From assembly GCA_021741945.1 (NCBI GenBank), contig JAIOWV010000074.1, positions 1 through 6,152 of the forward strand: 6,152 nucleotides of DNA, in the 5' to 3' direction. This document shows, piece after piece, positions 1 to 6,117 of the stretch (position 1 is its first letter; every line of letters begins with the position of its first letter). Source of the DNA: Pontimonas sp. (lineage in GTDB: Bacteria > Actinomycetota > Actinomycetes > Actinomycetales > Microbacteriaceae). The notes under the pieces were generated by a model. That model searched no databases. It had not been told where the DNA came from and saw only the letters and a program-made list of their open reading frames with translations. The translations under genes were made by a program, and so were the position numbers.

Positions 1-606
1 GCTCTGCCTTTTGCTCGCCAATTCGCTGTGTCGGCGGACTCCGTGTCGGCTATGGCGTTGGTCATCATGCTCTACGTGCTGGGTCTGGTCCCCTTTAGCG
101 TTCTCTTTGTCATCCAGCGTGTGTTCTATGCGATGGAGGACACGAGGACGCCGTTCTTTGTTCAAGTGGCCCAAGCGCTGATTTTTGTGTCACTCGCTCT
201 GCTCGTGTCCGCCCTCCCCACGGACCAGATTGCCTATGGCCTGGCGCTCTCGGCGTCGATCGCTGGCTGGATTCAGTGCGCCCTGGCACTGCTTCTGCTG
301 CGACGCAGGCTCGGCGGGTTGGAGACCCGCGCGGTGCTTGGCCGCTTCGGGGTCTTCCTTCTGGCCACTATTCCTGCGGCGGCCGCAGGAGTTGCCCTCC
401 TGCTGGCACTCGGTGGTCAGAGCAGAGAAGGCTTCCTGCTCTCCTCCGCCCCAGCTGCGGGGCTTGGCATGGTCGCGATTACCCTCGTGATGACGCTGGT
501 CTACTCGGCCACCCTGCTGGTGGCGAAGAATTCCGACATGCACGCAGTGTGGAAACCCATCCGGTCTCGTTTGGGGCTCAGGGACCGCGGGAACTCTTCG
601 GCCTAG
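1..606 (+). CDS. murJ: Lipid II flippase MurJ (MviN family), 3' part only
   Basis: This is the C-terminal part (201 residues) of a polytopic membrane protein; the reading frame is open at the left edge, so the gene starts outside the window. MurJ is a MOP-superfamily flippase that moves lipid-linked peptidoglycan precursor (lipid II) across the cytoplasmic membrane. The best signature is the stretch at visible residues 29-52, with PFSVLFVIQRVFYAMEDTRT, which matches the conserved MurJ segment around QR-FYA--DT-TP. About five hydrophobic helices can be seen at visible residues 18-38, 53-72, 79-100, 115-135 and 150-172. The protein ends in a short basic tail after the last helix, so there is no C-terminal pseudokinase extension of the kind found in mycobacterial MviN. 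The gene is followed after 35 bases by trxB on the same strand. The family assignment is firm; the GTG at 28 is internal and not a start. Confidence 0.93.
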   Translation, partial: ALPFARQFAVSADSVSAMALVIMLYVLGLVPFSVLFVIQRVFYAMEDTRTPFFVQVAQALIFVSLALLVSALPTDQIAYGLALSASIAGWIQCALALLLLRRRLGGLETRAVLGRFGVFLLATIPAAAAGVALLLALGGQSREGFLLSSAPAAGLGMVAITLVMTLVYSATLLVAKNSDMHAVWKPIRSRLGLRDRGNSSA

Positions 607-615
607 ACTGGGTCT
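590..615 (+). promoter_or_regulatory. Possible SigH/SigR-like promoter for trxBA
   Basis: GGAAC at 590-594, inside the last codons of murJ, is followed after 17 bases by GTC (612-614). Redox-stress sigma factors of actinobacteria (SigR in Streptomyces, SigH in mycobacteria and corynebacteria) use GGAA(T/C) - about 17-19 bases - GTT, and trxB-trxA operons are classical targets. The -10 half here is imperfect (GTC, not GTT), and no consensus housekeeping promoter is evident in the 35-base gap, so this is a candidate only. Confidence 0.25.
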
Positions 616-641
616 GTAAGAGACACAAGAAAAGGAACGTC

Positions 642-1598
642 ATGCGTCAGGTAGTCATCATCGGTTCGGGCCCGGCCGGATACACGGCAGCCATCTACGC
701 CGCCAGAGCCAACCTGAACCCACTAGTCGTTGCCTCGTCTGTCGAGTTCGGTGGCGATTTGATGAACACCACCGACGTCGACAACTTTCCCGGCTTCCCC
801 GAGGGCATCATGGGCCCTGATTTGATGATGAAGATGCAGGCCCAGGCCGAGCGTTTTGGCGCAGAGATTCTCTACGACGACGTGGTCTCGGTTGAGCTCG
901 CTGGTGCAGTCAAGAAGATTTCCTTGGGTAATGGCGACACTGTCGAAGCGCGCAGCGTCATTGTCGCGACCGGTTCCGCCTACCGAAAGTTGGGTATTGC
1001 CGACGAGGATCGCCTCAGCGGTTACGGCGTCTCATGGTGCGCGACCTGCGACGGTGCTTTCTACAAGCAAAAGACGGTCGCCGTTGTCGGCGGTGGCGAT
1101 TCCGCAATGGAAGAGGCGACATTCCTTACCCGGTTTGCGGACAAGGTTTACATCATCCACCGATCTGACAGCCTGAGGGCTTCCGCTGTGATGCAGGAGC
1201 GCGCGAAGAACGACCCGAAGATTGAGTTCATTTTCAACGCAACCGTTGCCCACATTTACGGGGATGACACTGTTTCCGGCGTTGGCCTGGTGGACACCGT
1301 AACTGGGGCGGAGAAGACGCTCGATGTCTCCGGCCTTTTCATCGCGATTGGTTCAGACCCAAGAACCCACGTCGTTCACGGCCAACTCGACCTGACCGAC
1401 CAGGGCACGATCGCTGTCCAAGGCCGCACCTCGTTGACGAACCTCGAGGGCGTGTTTGCCGCGGGCGACGTCATTGACCCGTCGTACCGTCAAGCAATTA
1501 CCGCTGCTGGCTCGGGCTGTGTAGCGGCGCTGGACGCTCAGCATTACCTGGAATCATTACCCCACGATGCCGTGGCCCACGCCACAGCTGCCAAATAA
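642..1598 (+). CDS. trxB: Thioredoxin reductase (NADPH) TrxB
   Basis: This is a 318-residue, low-molecular-weight FAD flavoenzyme that passes electrons from NADPH to thioredoxin in the cytosol. Visible landmarks are the N-terminal FAD-binding GSGPAG at residues 8-13, the redox-active CATC at 133-136 within SWCATCDG, the NADPH Rossmann motif GGGDSAMEEA at 150-159, the NADP 2'-phosphate contact region HRSDSLRA at 173-180, and the closing FAD motif AAGDV at 273-277 followed by RQAITAAGSG. The length is normal for the bacterial family. The start is the ATG at 642, preceded by AAGGA at 632-636. The open frame runs further upstream to 276, but that part overlaps murJ out of frame and has no conserved content. 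trxA follows after 22 bases, so the pair is almost certainly co-transcribed. It may also read from murJ or from a promoter inside the murJ end. Confidence 0.98.
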   Translation: MRQVVIIGSGPAGYTAAIYAARANLNPLVVASSVEFGGDLMNTTDVDNFPGFPEGIMGPDLMMKMQAQAERFGAEILYDDVVSVELAGAVKKISLGNGDTVEARSVIVATGSAYRKLGIADEDRLSGYGVSWCATCDGAFYKQKTVAVVGGGDSAMEEATFLTRFADKVYIIHRSDSLRASAVMQERAKNDPKIEFIFNATVAHIYGDDTVSGVGLVDTVTGAEKTLDVSGLFIAIGSDPRTHVVHGQLDLTDQGTIAVQGRTSLTNLEGVFAAGDVIDPSYRQAITAAGSGCVAALDAQHYLESLPHDAVAHATAAK

Positions 1599-1607
1599 CA
1601 CCACAAC

Positions 1608-1613
1608 AAGGAG
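1608..1613 (+). promoter_or_regulatory. Ribosome binding site that fixes the trxA start
   Basis: A perfect AAGGAG lies 7 bases before the ATG at 1621. It decides against the upstream in-frame ATG at 1567, which lies inside trxB and has no Shine-Dalgarno sequence. The strong site fits a highly translated small protein. Confidence 0.85.
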
Positions 1614-1620
1614 AAACCCC

Positions 1621-1944
1621 ATGGGTGCACGCGACGTAACCGATGCAAACTTTGCCACCGAGGTCCTCGCCTCGGAGAAACCCATCATGGTCGACTTCTG
1701 GGCCGAATGGTGTGGCCCGTGCCGCGCGGTATCCCCCATCCTGGACCAGATCGCGACCGAGCACGCCGAGAAGATTGACGTTGTGAAGCTCAACGTTGAC
1801 CTCAACCCCGACACCGCGATGAAGTACCAAATCACGTCTATCCCGACGATGAAGGTGTTCAAGGGTGGCGAGGTCGTCAAGACCGTCATTGGTGCAAAGC
1901 CGAAGCCCGCCTTGGAGGCAGATCTCCAAGAATTCCTGGCCTAG
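1621..1944 (+). CDS. trxA: Thioredoxin TrxA
   Basis: This 107-residue cytosolic protein is a classical single-domain thioredoxin that reduces protein disulfides and is itself re-reduced by TrxB, encoded just upstream. The active site WCGPC is at residues 30-34 (Cys31 and Cys34), in the usual context FWAEWCGPCR. The buried Asp of thioredoxins is at residue 25 in MVDFWA. The cis-proline loop SIPT has Pro75, and the following strand MKVFKGGE is typical. Length and motif spacing match the family. Start choice: the ATG at 1621 with AAGGAG upstream; the longer frame from 1567 would add an 18-residue stretch read out of frame from the trxB 3' end. It closes the trxBA pair; the next gene follows after a 66-base gap. 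Confidence 0.98.
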   Translation: MGARDVTDANFATEVLASEKPIMVDFWAEWCGPCRAVSPILDQIATEHAEKIDVVKLNVDLNPDTAMKYQITSIPTMKVFKGGEVVKTVIGAKPKPALEADLQEFLA

Positions 1945-2010
1945 GACTCCCTGTAGCGCCAAAAAGCGCCTATTCTTAGGGCTTTAGTCTCCCTAGACGA
2001 AGGGTGAAAA
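1945..2010 (+). other. Intergenic gap with short direct and inverted repeats
   Basis: This is the longest gene-free stretch between the plus-strand genes. It holds a direct repeat AGCGCC at 1955-1960 and 1965-1970 (10-base period, one helical turn) whose GCGC cores could also pair as a 4-base hairpin. It also holds TAGGG (1977-1981) facing CCCTA (1991-1995), and GTCT (1987-1990) facing AGAC (1995-1998). No U-run follows any of these, so none is a convincing intrinsic terminator. TATTCT at 1971-1976 and TAGTCT at 1985-1990 could be -10 elements, but no matching -35 is visible. GAAGGGTG (1999-2006) is the ribosome binding site of the next gene. Confidence 0.35.
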
Positions 2011-3312
2011 ATGACACCCGGCTCGGGTATCTCATTAGACCCGTGGTTTGACAACTATGCAGACCGCGCGTCAGAACTTAGTGCGTCTGAAGTGCGTGCG
2101 CTTTTTGCGGTGGCTAGCCGCCCGGAAGTTGTCTCTCTCGCCGGCGGAATGCCCTTCGTCGCTGCTTTGCCCGTAGATAAGGTACAGAAGTCTCTTTCTC
2201 GGGTGATGGAGAACTCGGGGCACGCGGCTCTCCAATATGGCTCCGGGCAGGGCCTTCCTGTGCTGCGAGAGCAAATCGTCGAAGTGATGGCCCTAGAGGG
2301 CATTCGCGCTGGTGTCGATGATGTGGTCGTCACGACAGGCTCGCAACAGGCGCTTGATCTTGTCAGCAAGTTGTTCATTAACCCGGGGGACGTGATTCTT
2401 GCTGAATCTCCGAGTTATGTCGGAGCGATGGGTGTCTTTAGTTCTTATCAAGCCGCTGTTGAACACGTCGCGATGGACGACGATGGGATGATTCCCACCG
2501 CTCTCGAAGAGCGGATTGTCGCTCTTCGAGACGCTGGCAAGACCATCAAGTTTCTTTATCTGATCCCCAACTTCCAGAACCCGGCCGGAGTGACGCTCTC
2601 AGGCCAGCGCAGGCTCGAGATTCTTGACATTGCTCACCACCACGGGATTTTGATTGTTGAAGACAACCCCTACGGTCTGCTGTGGTTCGACCAGCCGCCC
2701 CCTGCTGCCATTCGCTCGGTCGATGACGCTGGGGTCATCTATTTGGGCTCGTTCTCCAAGACATTTGCCCCGGGCTTCCGAGTCGGATGGGTTGTTGCCC
2801 CCCACGGTATTCGAGAAAAACTCGTTTTAGCATCTGAGGCGGCCATTCTGTCGCCGAGCTCGTTCTCGCAAATGGTGCTCAGTGACTACTTCGAGCACCA
2901 GGACTGGAAGGCGCAAATCGACACCTTCCGCAACTTGTATCGCGAGCGCCGCGACACTATGGCCCAAGCGTTGAAGGCTCACTTGCCAGCCATCACGCAC
3001 ACCATGCCCTCCGGTGGGTTCTATCTCTGGCTATCACTTCCCGAGCAGCTCGACTCCAAAGAGATGTTGCCTCGGGCGATCACCGAGCTCGTTGCCTACA
3101 CACCCGGAACGGCGTTCTTTGCCAACGGCCATGGCCGAAACAATATCCGTTTGGCCTTCTGCTATCCAGAGCCTGACTTCATCACCGAAGGCGTGCGGCG
3201 CCTCAGCCGCGTCATCACCGAGGAGTTAGAGCTCGCCGCCACATTCGGGCCCCGAAGCAAGAACGTTGCTGCGTCCCCGCGGACCGATGGTCCTCCTCCG
3301 GAGCTGAGCTAG
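2011..3312 (+). CDS. PLP-dependent aminotransferase, fold type I (LysN/ARO8, 2-aminoadipate transaminase-like)
   Basis: A 433-residue soluble aminotransferase of the class I/II fold, closest in motif pattern to the LysN/ARO8/MocR-catalytic-domain group. Visible residues are SLAGGMP at 42-48, Tyr76 in LQYGSGQG, the phosphate-loop region TTGSQQALD at 108-116, Asn190 in PNFQNPAG, Asp218 and Tyr221 in VEDNPYG (Asp contacts the pyridine nitrogen), the Schiff-base Lys250 in GSFSKTFAPGFRVGW with Arg257, and the substrate carboxylate-binding Arg380 in NNIRLAF. There is no N-terminal GntR-type winged helix, so it is not a MocR regulator. After residue 410 comes a proline- and serine-rich tail of about 20 residues. 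The start ATG has GAAGGGTG just upstream. The stop is 3 bases before the ligase-like gene, so the two are translationally coupled. The exact substrate cannot be read from sequence; branched, aromatic and 2-aminoadipate-type substrates are all possible. Confidence 0.93.
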   Translation: MTPGSGISLDPWFDNYADRASELSASEVRALFAVASRPEVVSLAGGMPFVAALPVDKVQKSLSRVMENSGHAALQYGSGQGLPVLREQIVEVMALEGIRAGVDDVVVTTGSQQALDLVSKLFINPGDVILAESPSYVGAMGVFSSYQAAVEHVAMDDDGMIPTALEERIVALRDAGKTIKFLYLIPNFQNPAGVTLSGQRRLEILDIAHHHGILIVEDNPYGLLWFDQPPPAAIRSVDDAGVIYLGSFSKTFAPGFRVGWVVAPHGIREKLVLASEAAILSPSSFSQMVLSDYFEHQDWKAQIDTFRNLYRERRDTMAQALKAHLPAITHTMPSGGFYLWLSLPEQLDSKEMLPRAITELVAYTPGTAFFANGHGRNNIRLAFCYPEPDFITEGVRRLSRVITEELELAATFGPRSKNVAASPRTDGPPPELS

Positions 3313-3315
3313 CCG

Positions 3316-4260
3316 ATGGCGCCACAACCCCGAGTCCTCGTCTTGGCTGGTGGTATCTCCCACGAGCGCGACATCTCGCTACGGTCCGGTCGTCGAGTAA
3401 CCGATGGGCTCCACAGCCATGGAATTGATGCGACGCTGCGTGACCCTGATGCCACCCTGATCGACTTTCTGCGGGATGAACCAGTCGACGTCGTGTGGCC
3501 GGTTCTGCACGGCGCCTCCGGCGAAGATGGCGCGCTCCGAGGCCTCCTCGAAATGTTGGGAATTCCCTTCGTTGGGTCCTCTGCGGAGGCCACCCGTCTG
3601 GCATGGAATAAGCCGGTCGCCAAGACAGTTGTGTCTCGCGCGGGCGTCGCTACCCCCGCGTCAATCACGCTCTCCAGGGACGCATTCCGGGAACTCGGCG
3701 CTGAGAGCGTTCTTGCCACGGTTGCCGACACTCTGGGAATGCCACTTATCGTGAAACCCGCACACGGCGGCTCTGCGCAAGGTGTGACCTGGGTCGATTC
3801 CACGGACGACCTGCGCCAAGCGATGGTGCACGCCTTCACCTATTCAGACAGCGCGCTCATCGAAGCACGCATCGTCGGCGCAGAACTGTGTGTCACGATT
3901 ATCGACACCGGCGAGGGCCCCAAGGCCATCCAGCCGGTGGAGATCGAGCCGCTGTCTGGTCACTATGACTTTGAGGCGCGCTACACAGCGGGAGCCACCA
4001 GGTTTTACACCCCGCCGCGTTTAGACGAAAAGGTCTCTGCGACGGCCACCGCGCAGGCATTGGCGGTTCATGAGGCCTTGGGCCTGCGTCACCTGTCCCG
4101 CATCGATTTCATGGTGGACGACGCTGGAACTCCCTGGTTCCTGGAGGCCAGCACCATGCCGGGGCTGACTGAAACATCGAGCACGGCGTTGGCCCTCGAT
4201 GCAGCTGGTTACGACGTCGGCGGGGTTTACGCGGCTGTCGTCAGCTCACTCGTTCGCTAG
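3316..4260 (+). CDS. D-alanine--D-alanine ligase family protein (ATP-grasp)
   Basis: A 314-residue ATP-grasp ligase close in length to E. coli DdlB (306). Enzymes of this family join two D-alanines with ATP for the peptidoglycan stem peptide. Conserved features are GGISHERDISLRSG at 12-25 with Glu17, HGASGEDGALRGLLE at 65-79, Lys147 in IVKPAHGGSAQGV with Ser153, Glu183 in the ATP hinge, HYDFEARYTAG at 216-226 with Tyr223, Arg262 and Asp264 in SRIDF, and FLEASTMPGLTETS at 275-288. Two ligand positions differ from the usual pattern: the metal-binding Asn of E-x-N is Ser279, and the phosphate-contacting Lys of EAKY is Arg222. It is therefore either a divergent Ddl or a paralogue with another substrate; another Ddl gene could be elsewhere in the genome. 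The nearest Shine-Dalgarno-like GGAG (3300-3303) is 12 bases away, so translation probably depends on coupling to the aminotransferase gene. Its stop codon overlaps that of parB. Confidence 0.9.
   Translation: MAPQPRVLVLAGGISHERDISLRSGRRVTDGLHSHGIDATLRDPDATLIDFLRDEPVDVVWPVLHGASGEDGALRGLLEMLGIPFVGSSAEATRLAWNKPVAKTVVSRAGVATPASITLSRDAFRELGAESVLATVADTLGMPLIVKPAHGGSAQGVTWVDSTDDLRQAMVHAFTYSDSALIEARIVGAELCVTIIDTGEGPKAIQPVEIEPLSGHYDFEARYTAGATRFYTPPRLDEKVSATATAQALAVHEALGLRHLSRIDFMVDDAGTPWFLEASTMPGLTETSSTALALDAAGYDVGGVYAAVVSSLVR
4257..4260. other. Shared convergent stop codons (CTAG)
   Basis: The palindrome CTAG contains both stop codons: TAG at 4258-4260 ends the ligase-like gene on the plus strand, and the complement of 4257-4259 (also TAG) ends parB on the minus strand. 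The genes thus overlap tail to tail by four bases. No hairpin with a U-run lies near the junction in either direction. Confidence 0.95.
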
Positions 4261-5204
4261 CGCGACTCGAAGCCCGGTTCGCCAAGCTCCGCGAGGATTC
4301 GATTCAAATCAGCGACGGTCGCGAAGTCAATCGCGAGCGTGCCCTTAGTCTTCGACAAGCTGATGACGACCCGGGTGTTGAGGCGGTCTCCCATGCGCTC
4401 AGCGATCTCTTCCAGCTGCTCGCTACGGCCACCGCCACGAACCTTCTTGCCACCTGGCTTTTGTGTCTTGACGAGCCCAGCGGCCTCTTCAGCCTGGCGA
4501 ACAGTCAGCGATTGAGAAACAATCTTCGCGGCGAGGCGAGCCTGCGCTTCGACGTCGTCAATAGAAAGCAGAGCGCGCGCGTGTCCTGCAGACAACACCC
4601 CGACGGCCACCTGAGCCTGGATTTTCTCCGGCAAGCGCAACAACCGCAACGTGTTAGTCACCTGTGGTCGGGAGCGACCCAGACGCTGAGCTAGTTCATC
4701 CTGGGTAATACCAAAATCGGAAAGAAGCTGCTGGTAGGCGGAGGCTTCCTCCAACGGGTTCAGGTTTGCGCGGTGGAGATCCTCCAGCAGAGCGTCGCGC
4801 AGCATCGACTCGTCGGTGGTATCTCTGACCACTGCCGGGATAGTCGCAAGGCCTGCCGCCGTCGCTGCGCGAAGGCGCCGTCCTCCCATGATCAGCTCAA
4901 AGGAAGCGCCCTTCTCGGGAGTTGCCAGGGGCCTCACAACGATGGGTTGGAGAACACCAAACTCTCGCACTGAGTGGATCAGTTCGTCGAGCTCCTCTTG
5001 GCGGAACTCCCGACGCGGTTGCTGGGGATTAGGTCGAATCGCGCCAACCTCAATATTTGCAAGGCTTGCGCCAGGAACGGCGAGCAGGCCTTCCGGCGCC
5101 TCGGTACTGGGGAAGAAGACATCCACCGGGCGATCGCCCTGCGTTGGTGCCGTCGGAATAAGTGCACCGATTCCACGACCGAGTCCGGTTCTTTTTTGAG
5201 CCAT
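4257..5204 (-). CDS. parB: Chromosome partitioning protein ParB (CTP-dependent parS-binding clamp)
   Basis: This 315-residue ParB binds parS, loads as a CTP-dependent sliding clamp, spreads on nearby DNA, recruits SMC and stimulates ParA. Domains: a basic N-terminal peptide RTGLGRGIGALIP (5-17; the ParA-stimulating region), a linker to about 48, the CTP-binding ParB/Srx domain at about 50-150 with IRPNPQQPR (56-64) and FGVLQPIVVRP, a helix-turn-helix at about 165-192 (GITQDELAQRLGRSRPQV), and a C-terminal dimerisation domain from about 262. Two CTP-site motifs are atypical. The GERR box reads GGRR (107-110), with Gly108 in place of Glu, and EN reads Glu141-Asp142 in LLEDLHRANLNPLEEA. The Glu in GERR is required for CTP hydrolysis in B. 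subtilis and Caulobacter ParB. The ATG overlaps the parA stop (TAATG), with GAGGGG at 5215-5220 as ribosome binding site. Length is ordinary and nothing else looks decayed. Confidence 0.97.
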   Translation of the reverse strand: MAQKRTGLGRGIGALIPTAPTQGDRPVDVFFPSTEAPEGLLAVPGASLANIEVGAIRPNPQQPRREFRQEELDELIHSVREFGVLQPIVVRPLATPEKGASFELIMGGRRLRAATAAGLATIPAVVRDTTDESMLRDALLEDLHRANLNPLEEASAYQQLLSDFGITQDELAQRLGRSRPQVTNTLRLLRLPEKIQAQVAVGVLSAGHARALLSIDDVEAQARLAAKIVSQSLTVRQAEEAAGLVKTQKPGGKKVRGGGRSEQLEEIAERMGDRLNTRVVISLSKTKGTLAIDFATVADLNRILAELGEPGFESR

Positions 5205-6097
5205 TAGCGGGCCACCCCTCGTTGAGCAATTTCAATTGCGGCTTCTTGGTAGGACACTGAACCAGGCGAATTGCGGTCATAGGCGACCACTGTCTGGCCA
5301 AAGCTGGGGGCTTCGGACACCCGAACAGACCGTGGAATCACGGCGTTGAGTGTCTGGGCGGGGAAATGTTGCCGAACGTCATCAACCACCTGGTGGGCGA
5401 GATTAGTCCGGGAGTCAAACATGGTGAGCAGGATGGTCGAGAGTCGCAGATCGGGATTCAAATGGCTGCGCATCATGTCGATACTTCCGACCAGTTGAGA
5501 GACGCCCTCGAGGGCGTAGTACTCACACTGAATCGGGATAAGAACTTCTCTCGCGGCTACAAAGGCATTAATCGTCAGTAGCCCTAGCGATGGTGGGCAA
5601 TCGATAAAGACGTAATCCAAGGATGAGCCCTCGGGTGTAGCCACATACTGCTGGAGAGCCCGATCTAGCCGATATTCCCTGGCCGCCAACGAGACCAACT
5701 CAATCTCGGCGCCGGCAAGGTCAAGGGTCGCGGGGACACAGAAAAGGTTGGGGTTCTCCGGGCTTACCTGAATTGCCTGGCCAAGCGCCGTCCCGCGCAC
5801 GACTACGTCATAGATGCTGTCAATGTCGCCGTGCTTGTCGATCCCGAGTGCCGTAGACGCGTTGCCTTGCGGATCCAGATCAATGACCAACACCTTGGCA
5901 CCGAAGCTTGCCAGTGCTGCGGCGATATTGACCGCCGTTGTGGTCTTGCCGACTCCGCCCTTTTGGTTCGCGACGGTAAAGATGCGGGTTGACGCAGGAC
6001 TCGGGACGCTGGCACGCGCGATAGCTGCCCGGCGTTCCGTTAGGTGCGCAAGTTCAGTCGCGAGCGGGGTGGATGCGTCAAAACTCTGAGCGCTCAC
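5204..6097 (-). CDS. parA: Chromosome partitioning ATPase ParA (Soj)
   Basis: This 297-residue ParA-type P-loop ATPase binds nucleoid DNA as an ATP dimer and guides ParB-parS complexes during origin segregation. Numbered from the preferred start, it has an N-terminal extension of about 38 residues typical of actinobacteria, the deviant Walker A KGGVGKTT at 46-53 (signature Lys46, Lys51), the A' motif DLDPQGN at 73-79, Walker B FIDCPPS at 164-170, and the C-terminal PRSVRVSEAPSFGQ at 255-268. Start choice: a GTG exists at 6106, but the Shine-Dalgarno AAGGGG (6106-6111) overlaps it. The in-frame GTG at 6097 lies 8 bases downstream of that site and is preferred; the alternative would add only three residues (300 in all). 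parB follows with a one-base overlap, so the two are translationally coupled. A parS site just upstream places the operon next to its own centromere and allows ParB to affect its transcription. Confidence 0.97.
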   Translation of the reverse strand: MSAQSFDASTPLATELAHLTERRAAIARASVPSPASTRIFTVANQKGGVGKTTTAVNIAAALASFGAKVLVIDLDPQGNASTALGIDKHGDIDSIYDVVVRGTALGQAIQVSPENPNLFCVPATLDLAGAEIELVSLAAREYRLDRALQQYVATPEGSSLDYVFIDCPPSLGLLTINAFVAAREVLIPIQCEYYALEGVSQLVGSIDMMRSHLNPDLRLSTILLTMFDSRTNLAHQVVDDVRQHFPAQTLNAVIPRSVRVSEAPSFGQTVVAYDRNSPGSVSYQEAAIEIAQRGVAR

Positions 6098-6105
6098 CGA
6101 CTTCA

Positions 6106-6111
6106 CCCCTT
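6106..6111 (-). promoter_or_regulatory. Ribosome binding site deciding the parA start
   Basis: Read on the minus strand this is AAGGGG, followed by TGA. It overlaps the GTG at 6106-6104 by one base, making that codon unusable from this site, and stands 8 bases before the in-frame GTG at 6097-6095. Confidence 0.7.
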
Positions 6112-6117
6112 ACTCAA

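Noticed and set aside
276..641. Upstream extension of the trxB frame over the end of murJ (122 extra residues)
   Set aside because: The extension has no recognisable domain, overlaps the clear murJ frame, and the FAD motif and a ribosome binding site place the true start at 642.
1567..1620. Upstream ATG for trxA giving 125 residues
   Set aside because: It lies inside the trxB 3' end, lacks a ribosome binding site, and the ATG at 1621 has a perfect AAGGAG and gives the normal thioredoxin length.
1498..1962. Minus-strand open frame of 154 codons across trxA
   Set aside because: It is the antisense of trxA and the trxB end, with no conserved motif; high GC content makes such shadow frames common.
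1954..1972. Intrinsic terminator after trxA built on GCGC-CAAAAA-GCGC
   Set aside because: The stem is only four base pairs with a bulge, and there is no U-run after it on the plus strand.
3215..3839. Minus-strand open frames across the start of the ligase-like gene
   Set aside because: The translations are Arg/Ser/Ala-rich with no domain, and they lie opposite a clearly coding gene.
4261..4480. Possible decay of parB, considered because of its unusual CTP motifs
   Set aside because: The frame is intact from start to stop, and the C-terminal dimerisation domain and helix-turn-helix are normal, so it is not a pseudogene.
4816..5199. Plus-strand open frame of 127 codons opposite parB
   Set aside because: It is a mirror of the ParB N-terminal coding region with low-complexity Arg/Pro-rich translation and no conserved feature.
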